DNA of 49,245 nt from Clostridia bacterium (GCA_017625835.1 JAGAKF010000041.1:1-49245); one strand, 5' to 3'; positions 36,417 to 45,111 are shown, counted from the stretch's first letter. A program made the numbers and translations. The notes: generated by a model not told the origin, from the letters alone.

Positions 36417-37700
36417 TCAATAAAGCTTGATTCCGCCGAAAGGTCTGATTGAAAGAACGTGGCAGGAGCCGTTGCCGTAAACAGCTTCGATTGTTGATCG
36501 GAACTCTTCGAGCATATCATTGGGAACGAAAGCCTGGATTGTACCTGCGAATCCGCCACCGTGAACTCTCCATGCGCCCTTACCCTTGAGCATCTCTTCG
36601 CAGAGAAGAAGAGCAACTGAAAGTCCCTGCTCCTGCGGAGCCTTGGTTGTGAATACGTTCTGATTGTACATATATGATGAACGTCCGCTTTCGATAACGA
36701 TTTCCTTGAATTTGTCAAAGTCGCCGTTTGTAAGAGCTTCAACTTCAGCCATAGCTCTCTTGTTTTCGTTGTAGAAGTGAACAGCACGAAGAACCGCACG
36801 GTCACCGCATTCCTCACGGACCTGCTTGATGTGTGCCATAAAATCTTCTTCAGGAACTTCACGAAGAACATCTTTTCCGAATACACCTGCTGCACTTTTC
36901 ATCTCACCGCGCACAGCTGCGTAGTCATCAGTAAGATCAGCGTGGCTTCCGCCTGTATCTACAATGCACAGTGAATGTCCGCAAGCAGCGAAATCAAATT
37001 CAACCTTGTTGATTACAGGTTCGGCAGGGTTCTTGAAGTCGATTGTAATAAAACTGCCGACGGAACTTGCCATCTGGTCCATAAGACCGCAGGGCTTGCC
37101 GAAGTAAACATTTTCTGCATACTGTGCAATCTTTGCAACGTCAACAGGAGAAACTTGACCGTCGTTGTAAAGATGGTTGAGAATTGTACCGATGAGAACC
37201 TCGTAAGCTGCAGAAGATGAAAGACCCGAACCTGCAAGAACGCAGCTTGCGCTTGCAGCATTGAAACCGCCGATGTTGTAACCATACTTTTTGAATCCTG
37301 CACACATACCGCGGATAAGACCTGACGATTTGCCGAATTCGTTCTCGTGCGGCTCAAGGTCGGAAATATCAATTTCGATTATACCGTGGCCGAGGCTCTT
37401 TTCGCAAGCGATCATATCGTCGCGCTTTGCGGCAGCAGCAACTGTGTCAAGGTTAACGCTCGCAGCAAGAACCTTACCGTGGTTGTGGTCTGTGTGGTTG
37501 CCGCCGACTTCTGTTCTGCCGGGTGCGCTGAAAAGAGCGAGGTTGTCGTTGTCGCCGAAAAGCTCAACGTAAGCGTCAATGATTTCCGCCTGGCGTGTTT
37601 TCTGTGCGCAGACGGCATCGTCGCTTAAATAAACTTCTTTGAGTCTTGAGTCAAACTCACCTGAAGCGAGTTTTTCTTTAAGTTGGATTGAATTAGCCAT
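36417..37700 (-). CDS. galK: Galactokinase
   Basis: GalK phosphorylates alpha-D-galactose at C1, the entry to the Leloir pathway. The GHMP-kinase signatures are the galactose-binding PGRTEVGGNHTDHNHG, the ATP loop LAGSGLSSSAAYE and the C-terminal WRVHGGGFAGTIQAFV. At 427 residues it is somewhat longer than the usual 390, with extra sequence at the N-terminus. AGGAGG precedes the ATG. Its first 8 bp overlap the end of the VTT gene, so it is the second gene of a two-gene operon. galT and galE are not in the window. Confidence 0.97.
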   Translation of the reverse strand: MANSIQLKEKLASGEFDSRLKEVYLSDDAVCAQKTRQAEIIDAYVELFGDNDNLALFSAPGRTEVGGNHTDHNHGKVLAASVNLDTVAAAAKRDDMIACEKSLGHGIIEIDISDLEPHENEFGKSSGLIRGMCAGFKKYGYNIGGFNAASASCVLAGSGLSSSAAYEVLIGTILNHLYNDGQVSPVDVAKIAQYAENVYFGKPCGLMDQMASSVGSFITIDFKNPAEPVINKVEFDFAACGHSLCIVDTGGSHADLTDDYAAVRGEMKSAAGVFGKDVLREVPEEDFMAHIKQVREECGDRAVLRAVHFYNENKRAMAEVEALTNGDFDKFKEIVIESGRSSYMYNQNVFTTKAPQEQGLSVALLLCEEMLKGKGAWRVHGGGFAGTIQAFVPNDMLEEFRSTIEAVYGNGSCHVLSIRPFGGIKLY

Positions 37701-38475
37701 GTGTGGATTTCCTCCTGTACTGAATTTTTAAAATCTTGCTTAAAGCAAAGGTTGAAATGCTTATTAAAACAAACAAAAGTATAAACGGAACAAGGAATGC
37801 CGCCGAAAGCGGATTAAACACGTTACGTCCGATAAAGGTGTAAGTAATCAGCTGCGGCAAAAATCCGAGAAGTGAAAGTATTATATAGTCGCGGTATACA
37901 AATCCCATAGCTCCGTACAGCTTGCTTACGGGGTTGGGCGGTATGCTCGGTATAAGCCTGAAAAGAGCGAGCAACCACGGATTTCCTTTTCCGTCACTTT
38001 CAATAACTGTTCGTATCGTAACATTTTTCTTGAGTATACTCTGGATAGCGTCTGAGCCGACTCTTCGACCCCAATAGTATCTTATCGAGAAGAAAGCCGA
38101 AAGACCTGCAAGGTTGATCGGAAGCGAGAAATATGCGGGAAAAACCGTACTCGTAATCGCACAAAGAACCGAAAGGGGATAGAACTGAATCGGAAAAATT
38201 GCTTTGAAAACATAAAGGAAAATTATTATTACGAAAACACTTGCTTTGTCGTCCATTGTTTCGACTGATCGTTCTGCTTCGAGAAGATATTTGATGTAAG
38301 TCTGGTACCATTGCTGGACATAGGAGATTTTAGAAAGGACGAGCAAGACTATAAAAACAACAGCAAGAATAAGACTTAGAACGGAAACAATGTAAAGCAG
38401 TGAACGGATGTGATCTTCACGGGATTTCTTCACGGTCTTTTTATTCGTTTTTGTAATTTTGTTCGCCTCCTTCAT
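37693..38475 (-). CDS. VTT-domain (TVP38/DedA-like) membrane protein
   Basis: A polytopic protein of up to 260 residues with the VTT/SNARE-associated domain (pattern FPIQFYPLSVLCAITSTVFP, YYWGRRVGSDAI, RLIPSIPPNPVSKLYGAMG). DedA/VTT proteins include lipid scramblases and undecaprenyl-phosphate flippases. About five membrane segments are visible after a basic cytoplasmic N-terminus. The start is uncertain. ATG at 38475 is only about 15 nt from the predicted transcript start and has no upstream ribosome-binding site, while AAGGAGG lies just inside the frame, 9 nt before an ATT codon (codon 7). It overlaps galK by 8 bp. Confidence 0.85.
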   Translation of the reverse strand: MKEANKITKTNKKTVKKSREDHIRSLLYIVSVLSLILAVVFIVLLVLSKISYVQQWYQTYIKYLLEAERSVETMDDKASVFVIIIFLYVFKAIFPIQFYPLSVLCAITSTVFPAYFSLPINLAGLSAFFSIRYYWGRRVGSDAIQSILKKNVTIRTVIESDGKGNPWLLALFRLIPSIPPNPVSKLYGAMGFVYRDYIILSLLGFLPQLITYTFIGRNVFNPLSAAFLVPFILLFVLISISTFALSKILKIQYRRKSTHG

Positions 38476-38496
38476 GATAATCTGATTAACTATAGT

Positions 38497-38525
38497 ATTA
38501 TACCTTTTTTTGGGTCGTTGGTCAA
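38497..38525 (-). promoter_or_regulatory. Promoter of the VTT-galK operon
   Basis: On the minus strand TTGACC (38520-38525) and TATAAT (38497-38502) are 17 bp apart. The transcript would start near 38490. Confidence 0.87.
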
Positions 38526-38571
38526 TAGATTAATTCGCGTTAAAATGTAATAATATGTCGAATTTGTTTTA

Positions 38572-38600
38572 TTGACTATGTAAAAAATTTGTGATATGAT
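38572..38600 (+). promoter_or_regulatory. Promoter of the phosphohexomutase gene
   Basis: TTGACT (38572-38577) and TATGAT (38595-38600) are 17 bp apart, 37 bp upstream of the ATG. It is divergent from the VTT-galK promoter, whose -35 box is 46 bp away. Confidence 0.85.
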
Positions 38601-38637
38601 TTATTTGGAATTTAATGTTAGAAACGGGGTATGAAAA

Positions 38638-40278
38638 ATGGACTACAAAGCAAAGTATCAGGAATGGCTCGGTTTTGATGAAGAAACAAAAGCAGAACTC
38701 CTTGCCATTACGGACGAAAAAGAAATTGAAGACAGATTTTACAAGGATCTTGAATTCGGCACAGGCGGTCTTCGCGGTGTTATGGGTGCAGGCGCAAACC
38801 GTATGAACAAGTATACGGTCAGCAAAGCTACCAAGGGTCTTGCAGATTATCTTGTCGATGAGTATAAAGAAAACATCAGCGTTGCAATCGCATACGATTC
38901 ACGAAACAATTCTGCACAGTTTGCAGCTTACGCGGCAGAGGTTCTTTGCGCAAACGGAATCAAAGTTTTCCTTTATGACACTCTTATGCCGACACCCGTG
39001 CTTTCTTTTACAGTTAAGCATCTCGGCTGTACAGCAGGTATTGTGCTTACCGCAAGCCACAACCCGAAGGAGTATAACGGCTACAAAATTTATGATTCCA
39101 ACGGCTGCCAGCTCGTTCCGCAGTATGCAAACAAGGTTATCGATTTTGTAAACGCTGTTACGGATATCAAGAATGTTGCTCATATGCCGCTTGACGAAGC
39201 GAAGGAAAAAGGTCTCTTTGTTTCAATCGGAGAGGAAGTTCTTGATGCATTCCTCGAGGCTGTCAAGAAGCAGTCAATTTACGAAGAAAAGTCTGATATC
39301 AAAATTGTTTATACAGCTCTTCACGGTACAGGCAATATTCCCGTGCGTAAGGCTATCGAGGGAATGAACGTTTCTATCGTCAAGGAGCAGGAGCTTCCCG
39401 ACGGCAATTTCTCAACAGTCCGTTCTCCGAACCCTGAAGAAAAGGACGCTCTTACACTTGCTCTCAAGCAGGCTGAAGCAGAGGGTGCAGACCTTGTTTT
39501 CGGTACTGACCCCGACTGTGACCGTATCGGCGCAGGTGTAAAGCACGATGGCAAGTATGTCCTTATTACAGGTAACCAGATGGGCGCTTTGCTTGTAAAC
39601 TTCGTTCTTACAATGAGAAAGGCTGAGCTTAACGAGAAGTCAACTCTTGTCAAGACTATTGTTACAAGCGAACTCGGCGCTAACATCGCAAGAAAATTCG
39701 GTCTTAATATTGTTGAAACTCTTACAGGCTTCAAATACATCGGCGAGAAAATCAATCAGTATGAAGTAAGCGGTGACAGAGAGTTTGTTATCGGTTACGA
39801 AGAAAGCTACGGCTACCTTACAGGTACTCACGCAAGAGATAAGGATGCTGTCGTATCTGCACTTCTTGTTTGTCAGATGGCTGCATATTATTACAATAAG
39901 GGTATGACTCTCATCGATGCACTCAACGAGATTTATGCAGAGTACGGATTCTATCTTGATGCACTTGATACATTCACCCTTAAAGGTATTGACGGCGCAC
40001 AGAAGATCCAAAGCCTTATGAATGAATTCCGCGAGAACGGCAGCAAGTTCTTCGACGGTATCAAGGAAGTATTCGACTTCTCAAAGGGTATCGGTGACCT
40101 CCCGAAGGAGAACGTTCTCAAGTACGTATTCAATGACGGTTCATGGATGGCAATCAGACCTTCAGGTACAGAGCCGAAGATTAAGCTCTACTATTCAATC
40201 CAGGATGCAGACAGAGACAATGCATACGCAAGACTTGATGCAATCCGCGCAAAGATGAGCGAAATTGTTGAAGCATAA
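38638..40278 (+). CDS. Phosphoglucomutase/phosphomannomutase family protein
   Basis: A 546-residue alpha-D-phosphohexomutase that interconverts 1- and 6-phosphates of hexoses, linking sugar catabolism (galK next door) to nucleotide-sugar synthesis (rfbA in this window). The phosphoserine is S140 in TASHNPKEYNGYK, the metal loop GTDPDCDRIG, the sugar-specificity loop GYEESYGYLTG and the phosphate-binding RPSGTEPKIKLYYS. The length fits the PgcA-type group, longer than ManB. The ribosome-binding site (ACGGGG) is modest. Whether glucose or mannose phosphate is preferred is not certain. Confidence 0.95.
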   Translation: MDYKAKYQEWLGFDEETKAELLAITDEKEIEDRFYKDLEFGTGGLRGVMGAGANRMNKYTVSKATKGLADYLVDEYKENISVAIAYDSRNNSAQFAAYAAEVLCANGIKVFLYDTLMPTPVLSFTVKHLGCTAGIVLTASHNPKEYNGYKIYDSNGCQLVPQYANKVIDFVNAVTDIKNVAHMPLDEAKEKGLFVSIGEEVLDAFLEAVKKQSIYEEKSDIKIVYTALHGTGNIPVRKAIEGMNVSIVKEQELPDGNFSTVRSPNPEEKDALTLALKQAEAEGADLVFGTDPDCDRIGAGVKHDGKYVLITGNQMGALLVNFVLTMRKAELNEKSTLVKTIVTSELGANIARKFGLNIVETLTGFKYIGEKINQYEVSGDREFVIGYEESYGYLTGTHARDKDAVVSALLVCQMAAYYYNKGMTLIDALNEIYAEYGFYLDALDTFTLKGIDGAQKIQSLMNEFRENGSKFFDGIKEVFDFSKGIGDLPKENVLKYVFNDGSWMAIRPSGTEPKIKLYYSIQDADRDNAYARLDAIRAKMSEIVEA

Positions 40279-40294
40279 ATTTTACTTTTAATTA

Positions 40295-40323
40295 TTGACA
40301 AAACGGCGACCGTTATGTATAAT
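40295..40323 (+). promoter_or_regulatory. Consensus promoter of tRNA-Leu
   Basis: TTGACA (40295-40300) and TATAAT (40318-40323) are a perfect consensus pair, 17 bp apart. Transcription should start near 40330, leaving a leader of about 13 nt before the mature tRNA. Confidence 0.93.
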
Positions 40324-40333
40324 GTAACGGTCG
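40307..40333. promoter_or_regulatory. Inverted repeat enclosing the tRNA-Leu -10 box
   Basis: CGACCGTTA (40307-40315) and TAACGGTCG (40325-40333) are perfect 9-bp inverted arms. The 9 bases between them are TG, the TATAAT box and one more base plus flank (40316-40324). The right arm covers the predicted transcript start. It has the size and placement of an operator, but could also be a 3' hairpin of the phosphomutase mRNA; no T-tract follows. Confidence 0.55.
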
Positions 40334-40342
40334 TCAAGATAC

Positions 40343-40429
40343 GCTGGTGTGGCGAAATCGGCAGACGCAAGGGACTTAAAATCCCTCGGTGGCAACACCG
40401 TACCGGTTCAAGTCCGGTCACCAGCACCA
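40343..40429 (+). tRNA. tRNA-Leu (anticodon UAA)
   Basis: The full class II cloverleaf is visible. The acceptor arm is GCTGGTG (40343-40349) with CACCAGC (40419-40425), the anticodon stem AGGGA/TCCCT has loop CTTAAAA with anticodon TAA at 40377-40379, a long variable arm follows, and the T arm is ACCGG-TTCAAGT-CCGGT. The discriminator A is followed by an encoded CCA (40427-40429). It decodes UUA, a class of tRNA that MiaA/MiaB (encoded in this window) would modify at A37. It has its own promoter and terminator. Confidence 0.98.
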
Positions 40430-40435
40430 AAAATT

Positions 40436-40460
40436 CGTTCTCGCAAGAGAACGTTTTTTT
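40436..40460 (+). terminator. Intrinsic terminator of tRNA-Leu
   Basis: CGTTCTC (40436-40442), a GCAA tetraloop and GAGAACG (40447-40453), followed by seven T residues. Confidence 0.95.
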
Positions 40461-40495
40461 GTTTACACGATTAAAATAAAGAAAGGTGATTAAAA

Positions 40496-41344
40496 ATGCT
40501 CGCGTTTATCAACAAAATCATTACTGTAATTCTTGTCCCGATTTATTTGTCAACCTGGTCTCCTGTGTACCACGTTGTAAAGCTTCTCAATCCTCCGCAG
40601 GAGCTTATTTCAATATCTGAAAACGGAATAGGTTCTCCTGAGGATCCTGTTTATCTTACAGCTCACCGCGGTGTAAGTGCACTTGCTCCCGAAAACTCCA
40701 CTATGTCTTTCGTTGAGGCTGTTAACAACAATTACTACTCTGCAGAGTGCGATATTCAGCTTACTAAAGACAATGTCTGGGTACTTAACCATAACAGCGA
40801 TACAGGCTCATGGTTCTGCCAGTATGCTGAAATCGAGGATACCACTCTTGAGGAGCTTAAGACGTTCAGCTACAAGTGGGGTGCAAACTTCTGGAAATAT
40901 CCTGATATGAGAATTGCTACACTTGACGAGTATCTTGATGTTTTTGTCGGTACATCTACAAGACCGCAGATTGAAATCAAGGCAGATAATTACGATCTCC
41001 TTTATACTGTTGTTGATGCAGTTGAGGCGAAGGGACTTACCGAACAGGCTATCATTATTTCATTTGACCTTGAGCAGCTTAAGGTTATTCACGAACTTAA
41101 TCCGTCGATTGAGCTCTGGTATCTCATTGACGAAATCACACCCGAAAACATTGCGGCAGCACAGGCTGTAGGCGACAACGTATGGCTCTCACCGAGCTAC
41201 AGCGCAAATACACAGGAAACAATTCAGCTTGCACTCGACGCAGGTATCGGTGTTTCTTTCTGGACAGTCAATACCATTGAGGATGCAAAAATGCTCTACG
41301 ATATGGGCGTAAGATATATGGAAACAGATATTCTTTGCAACTGA
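40496..41344 (+). CDS. Membrane-anchored glycerophosphodiester phosphodiesterase
   Basis: GDPD enzymes split glycerophosphodiesters (deacylated phospholipids, teichoic-acid units) into glycerol-3-phosphate and an alcohol. The catalytic histidines are H57 (TAHRGVSALAPENS) and H99 (LNHNSD); metal ligands are E84 and D86 (AECDIQLT), with a later acidic ligand in QIEIKAD. The N-terminal hydrophobic segment (about residues 5-21) lacks an obvious cleavage site, so it is probably anchored facing outward. AAAGGTGA precedes the ATG by about 8 bp. No separate promoter is clear between it and the tRNA terminator. A terminator follows. Confidence 0.93.
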   Translation: MLAFINKIITVILVPIYLSTWSPVYHVVKLLNPPQELISISENGIGSPEDPVYLTAHRGVSALAPENSTMSFVEAVNNNYYSAECDIQLTKDNVWVLNHNSDTGSWFCQYAEIEDTTLEELKTFSYKWGANFWKYPDMRIATLDEYLDVFVGTSTRPQIEIKADNYDLLYTVVDAVEAKGLTEQAIIISFDLEQLKVIHELNPSIELWYLIDEITPENIAAAQAVGDNVWLSPSYSANTQETIQLALDAGIGVSFWTVNTIEDAKMLYDMGVRYMETDILCN

Positions 41345-41361
41345 TTAATTTTAATATGTTC

Positions 41362-41400
41362 AAAACACCGCTGCAATACTGTTTTGCAACGGTGTTTTTT
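41362..41400 (+). terminator. Intrinsic terminator after the GDPD gene
   Basis: A two-part stem, 9 bp (41362-41370 with 41090-equivalent arm at 41390-41398) plus 5 bp (41372-41376 with 41384-41388) with one C-A mismatch, ends in six T residues. Confidence 0.88.
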
Positions 41401-41420
41401 ATCATTTTTATAATTCAGGT

Positions 41421-41449
41421 TTGAATATCTGTACGAACTATGATAGAAT
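41421..41449 (+). promoter_or_regulatory. Promoter of the GH78-like gene
   Basis: TTGAAT (41421-41426) and TAGAAT (41444-41449) are 17 bp apart. The transcript would start near 41456, which rules out an in-frame upstream start at 41421 for the gene. Confidence 0.7.
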
Positions 41450-41495
41450 AACGCTGATAAGTTTTGACGCATCAATGATATTTGTGGAGGTTCTT

Positions 41496-43838
41496 ATGCA
41501 GGTTATACAGACGATCATATCCTATCTTGCGATAGCGGCAGCTTTTATTACTTCGATTTTTTCATGGGGTGATACAGTAATGATACCGTATACAAACGAT
41601 TACACTATTCCCGATACTATTCCCGAATACAGTGTTATTCCGACCGAGGAGAAAAACGACTGGGTGGCAAAATGGATCTGGGATAAAGAAAATCTGACGG
41701 AGAAAAACGTCTGGATGTGCTTTAATAAGAAAGTCCATCTTGACAAAGTCCCCGAAGAGCTTGTTGCAAACATCTCAGCCGATTCAAAGTATTGGCTTTA
41801 CATAAACGGAGAAACCGTTGTTTTTGAAGGAAACGTAAAACGAGGACCTGCAAAAAACAGCGGATACTATGACAGCATTGATATTGCACCTTTCCTCAAA
41901 GAGGGTGAAAACTCGATCTGCGCATTGGTGTGGTATTGGGATACAGAGACAAGTTATTCATATGACAGCAGCGGCCAGGGCGGTTTCCTTTTTGAAGCAA
42001 TATGTGAAGACATCAGCATAATTTCCGACAACGGCTGGAAAGTGAAAAGACACAGCGCGTATATCGACAGTCCGCTTTATCCGCCGAACTACAGAATCCC
42101 CGAATACAGCATTTATTTCGATGCAAGGAAGGATATGGGAGATTGGATAAACGCAGGCTATGATGTTTCGGGCTGGGAAAATGCTACCGAATATGCCGTT
42201 GGCGGTGAAGGTGCTTACGGTAAGCTTTATCCCAGAGGAATACCGTTTCTGAAGGATTACGGCCTTAAAGACTACGAGAATTCAAAGGACTACGAAAACT
42301 ATACCGTTAAAAAACTTATGGGTGAAGAAATCACCGTGGATATTCCCTATAATGCACAGCTTACCCCATATCTTAAAATCATAGCACCTAAAGGTAAAAA
42401 GATCCGCATAACAACGGAAAACACCTTGATCGGTGCGGTTTCAACCACATATGTAACCAAAGAAGGAGAGCAGGAGTTCGAATCTTTAGGCTGGTTCAAC
42501 GGTGAGCATATTACTTATAAAATACCTCGTGGAGTTACAATCGTTTCGCTTAAATTCCGTGAAACAGGATATGACAGTTCATTCTGCGGCGATTTCAAGT
42601 GCGACGACGAATTTATGAATTCTTTGTGGCAGAAGTCTTTGCGTACTCTCTATGTCACAATGAGGGACAATTATATGGACTGCCCCGACAGAGAGCGAGC
42701 ACAGTGGTGGGGCGACGTCACAAACGAAATGATTATGACGATGTACTCTATGGACAGCAACTCCTACCTGCTTTATCAGAAGGGCGTTGAGGCAATGCTT
42801 TCTCACATCGACCCTGAAACAAAAGTGCTTCAGACTGTTGTTCCTATAAGCGGTGACTATTTTGAGCTTCCCGTTCAACAGCTCGCAGGAATCGTAGGTT
42901 TTTACACTTACTATGAATATACGGGTGACAAGGCTTTTGTCGAAAAAGTCTATGACGCTTCGCTTGATTACCTTAAGCTTTGGGAAATCGGTGACAACAA
43001 TCTTGTAGTCCACCGCGGCGGATCGTGGGATTGGCCTGATTGGGGCGATAAGGCAGATATGACGGCTATCGAAAATGCCTGGGTTTACTATGCACTTTCC
43101 GCCACAGAGAAAATGGCAGTACTTTTAGAAAAAGATGAAGATATCGCATTCATCGCCGAAAGAAAAGAGACTATCTCAAAGGGATACAAGTCACTCTGGA
43201 CGGAAGAAGGTTTTAAAAGCGATGACGTAAGAAAGCCTGACGACAGAGCTAATGCGCTTGCGGTTTTATCGGGACTTGCAGAAAAAGGTCAATTTGAAAC
43301 GATCAAAAATGTGCTTACGACAACTCAGAATTCAAGCCCGTATATGGAGTACTATGTTCTTGAAGCCCTTTGCAAAATGGGTGAGTATGAAGCCGCAAGG
43401 GACAGAATCAAGGAAAGATATGACGGTATGGTGTGCGAGGATTATTCCACTCTCTGGGAATTCTGGGATTCCTGGCGTGGCACTATGAATCACGCTTGGA
43501 GCGGTGGCCCTCTTGTTATAATGAGCAAGTATTTTGCCGGTATCTCTCCGCTTGAAGCAGGATACGAAAAGGTAAACATTGATCCCCAGTATACTCTGTC
43601 AGAAAGCATCAACTGTACTGTGCCGAGCGTAAAAGGCTTAATTACTCTTGACTGCGAGAAATCTTCGGAGGATTATATTGTCAACCTTACTCTTCCGCAG
43701 GATGCAAAAGCTGTTTTATATGTACCGGCCAATGCAGTTGTAAAAATCAATTCAGAGCCTTATTACCAAAATGGTGAGTATGTAAACGGTGGTAATCTAA
43801 ACAACGTGGAGATTATTGAAAAACCACTTGCAAACTGA
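41496..43838 (+). CDS. Exported alpha-L-rhamnosidase-like protein, GH78
   Basis: A 780-residue protein with the GH78 architecture. An N-terminal hydrophobic segment (about residues 4-24) is followed by a jelly-roll beta domain with KWIWDKENLTEKNVWMCFNKK and YWLYINGE. A second beta domain comes next, then the (alpha/alpha)6 barrel. The barrel has MDCPDRERAQWWGD (from C396; the family's acidic catalytic segment), GSWDWPDWGD and a C-terminal AWSGGPLVIMSKYFAGI. GH78 removes terminal rhamnose from plant or bacterial glycans. The catalytic loop differs from the usual CPQRDER, so activity should be called rhamnosidase-like. GGAGG is about 6 bp before ATG 41496. Confidence 0.88.
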   Translation: MQVIQTIISYLAIAAAFITSIFSWGDTVMIPYTNDYTIPDTIPEYSVIPTEEKNDWVAKWIWDKENLTEKNVWMCFNKKVHLDKVPEELVANISADSKYWLYINGETVVFEGNVKRGPAKNSGYYDSIDIAPFLKEGENSICALVWYWDTETSYSYDSSGQGGFLFEAICEDISIISDNGWKVKRHSAYIDSPLYPPNYRIPEYSIYFDARKDMGDWINAGYDVSGWENATEYAVGGEGAYGKLYPRGIPFLKDYGLKDYENSKDYENYTVKKLMGEEITVDIPYNAQLTPYLKIIAPKGKKIRITTENTLIGAVSTTYVTKEGEQEFESLGWFNGEHITYKIPRGVTIVSLKFRETGYDSSFCGDFKCDDEFMNSLWQKSLRTLYVTMRDNYMDCPDRERAQWWGDVTNEMIMTMYSMDSNSYLLYQKGVEAMLSHIDPETKVLQTVVPISGDYFELPVQQLAGIVGFYTYYEYTGDKAFVEKVYDASLDYLKLWEIGDNNLVVHRGGSWDWPDWGDKADMTAIENAWVYYALSATEKMAVLLEKDEDIAFIAERKETISKGYKSLWTEEGFKSDDVRKPDDRANALAVLSGLAEKGQFETIKNVLTTTQNSSPYMEYYVLEALCKMGEYEAARDRIKERYDGMVCEDYSTLWEFWDSWRGTMNHAWSGGPLVIMSKYFAGISPLEAGYEKVNIDPQYTLSESINCTVPSVKGLITLDCEKSSEDYIVNLTLPQDAKAVLYVPANAVVKINSEPYYQNGEYVNGGNLNNVEIIEKPLAN

Positions 43839-43885
43839 CAGAACGAAATCTTGTTAACGAAGTTAAAAACTTTATAGGCAATGCA

Positions 43886-43919
43886 AAACGCACATCCGTG
43901 AAAAATCGGATGTGCGTTT
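43886..43919. terminator. Bidirectional terminator between the GH78-like and EEP genes
   Basis: A 13-bp perfect stem (43886-43898 with 43907-43919) with an 8-base loop lies between two converging genes, with A-runs before and T-runs after. Confidence 0.85.
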
Positions 43920-43926
43920 CTCAAAT

Positions 43927-44832
43927 TTATAATATAACATCAGCAACGATAGGGTAGTGGTCTGACGGATAAAAGCCTTTAAATGTATCTCTGATAATTT
44001 TATACATCTCAGCTTCTGTACCTTCTGTTGCAAAGATGAAGTCGATTGCTCCATCCTTGTGCTCCTCAATCGTTCCGTACTTGTGGAACGTAATTCCGGT
44101 GTCAGAATTTTTGGCAACGAGCTTTGTGTCTGTCATTTTTTCTGTCATAACCGAATAGGCCTGTGCAGTTTCGTATGTATTGAAGTCACCGGTGCAGATA
44201 ATAGTTGTCTCTTTTTCGAGCTCTGCGATTTTATTTAGAAGAACCTTTGACTGTTCAACTCTTGTGCTTTCAAGCACATGGTCGAGATGGGTGTTGATGT
44301 GAGTGTATTTAACACCTGTTTCCTTGTTCTCGAGCACAGCCCAGGAAGCGATACGGTTGTGCTTCGAATCGAAATCCTTTGTATATTTCTTTTCAGGTGT
44401 TTCGGAAAGCCATATCGTTCCGCTGTCAAGGAGATTGAATTTGTCCTTGCGGTAATAAACTGCGCTGTACTCCGTAAACATTTCAATAGGACTTCTTCCT
44501 TCACCAACCCGTGCGTACAGGTCATCGAGCTTGTCGTCGATTATGTCCAACCACTCTGGCGTTGCTTCCTGAACACCGAAAGAATCGGGTGCATATTGGT
44601 CAAGTATTGCTGTCACAATCTGCGAACGGGTATAAATGCTTCCTTCTTTGTCGCTTACGCAACGGACGTTGAACGACATAACACGTGTCGCTTCCGTGCT
44701 TTTTTGCGGTACCGATTCAATGGTGATTTCACCAAGATCGATTTTTGTTGATTCTGAACGCATAATCATTACTGTGCCGACAACAACAGCAACTGCAAGG
44801 ATAACTGAAATTATCTTAACTTTTGTTCTCAT
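43927..44832 (-). CDS. Exported endonuclease/exonuclease/phosphatase-family protein
   Basis: A 301-residue protein with an N-terminal membrane segment or signal (about residues 5-25) and a complete EEP fold. Conserved motifs are VMSFNVR, FGVQEATPEW, INTHLDH, CTGDFN, AIDFIFAT and SDHYPIVADV, which supply the metal-binding Asn, Glu, Asp and the catalytic His pair. This superfamily includes nucleases, sphingomyelinases and inositol phosphatases; the exported form here is more likely to act on lipids, nucleotides or extracellular DNA than on genomic DNA. AAAGGA precedes the ATG. It is a single-gene unit with its own promoter. Confidence 0.9.
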   Translation of the reverse strand: MRTKVKIISVILAVAVVVGTVMIMRSESTKIDLGEITIESVPQKSTEATRVMSFNVRCVSDKEGSIYTRSQIVTAILDQYAPDSFGVQEATPEWLDIIDDKLDDLYARVGEGRSPIEMFTEYSAVYYRKDKFNLLDSGTIWLSETPEKKYTKDFDSKHNRIASWAVLENKETGVKYTHINTHLDHVLESTRVEQSKVLLNKIAELEKETTIICTGDFNTYETAQAYSVMTEKMTDTKLVAKNSDTGITFHKYGTIEEHKDGAIDFIFATEGTEAEMYKIIRDTFKGFYPSDHYPIVADVIL

Positions 44833-44866
44833 TGTCTGTGTCCTTTCATATAGTTTTACGTGTCTG

Positions 44867-44896
44867 AATATACAATATCTGTCAGTGCTTTGTCAA
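44867..44896 (-). promoter_or_regulatory. Promoter of the EEP-family gene
   Basis: On the minus strand TTGACA (44891-44896) and TATATT (44867-44872) are 18 bp apart. The leader would be about 28 nt. Confidence 0.75.
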
Positions 44897-45082
44897 CTTT
44901 GTTTGTAATTCTTTTTGAAGTGCTGTTAAAAAAAGAGTTCCGACTTTTTTCTTTTCAGCAAATTTACCATTATGAACATCGGTTGTTTGTTTATATTAAC
45001 GAAAAGAAAATGCAACGTTTAAATCGCAACAAAAAAATGCATTGTGTTGTGTGTTTTTATACGTTTTTTATGGTTTATACAG

Positions 45083-45111
45083 TTGACTTTTTTGACTTAA
45101 TTTACTATAAT
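45083..45111 (+). promoter_or_regulatory. Promoter of the FIVAR-repeat gene
   Basis: TTGACT (45083-45088) and TATAAT (45106-45111) are 17 bp apart; a second TTGACT copy lies at 45092-45097. A/T-runs just upstream could serve as an UP element. The transcript would start near 45118. Confidence 0.88.

Noticed and set aside
40343-40429. tRNA-Leu as an integration site for a mobile element
   Set aside because: No integrase, no partial tRNA repeat downstream, and ordinary chromosomal genes on both sides.
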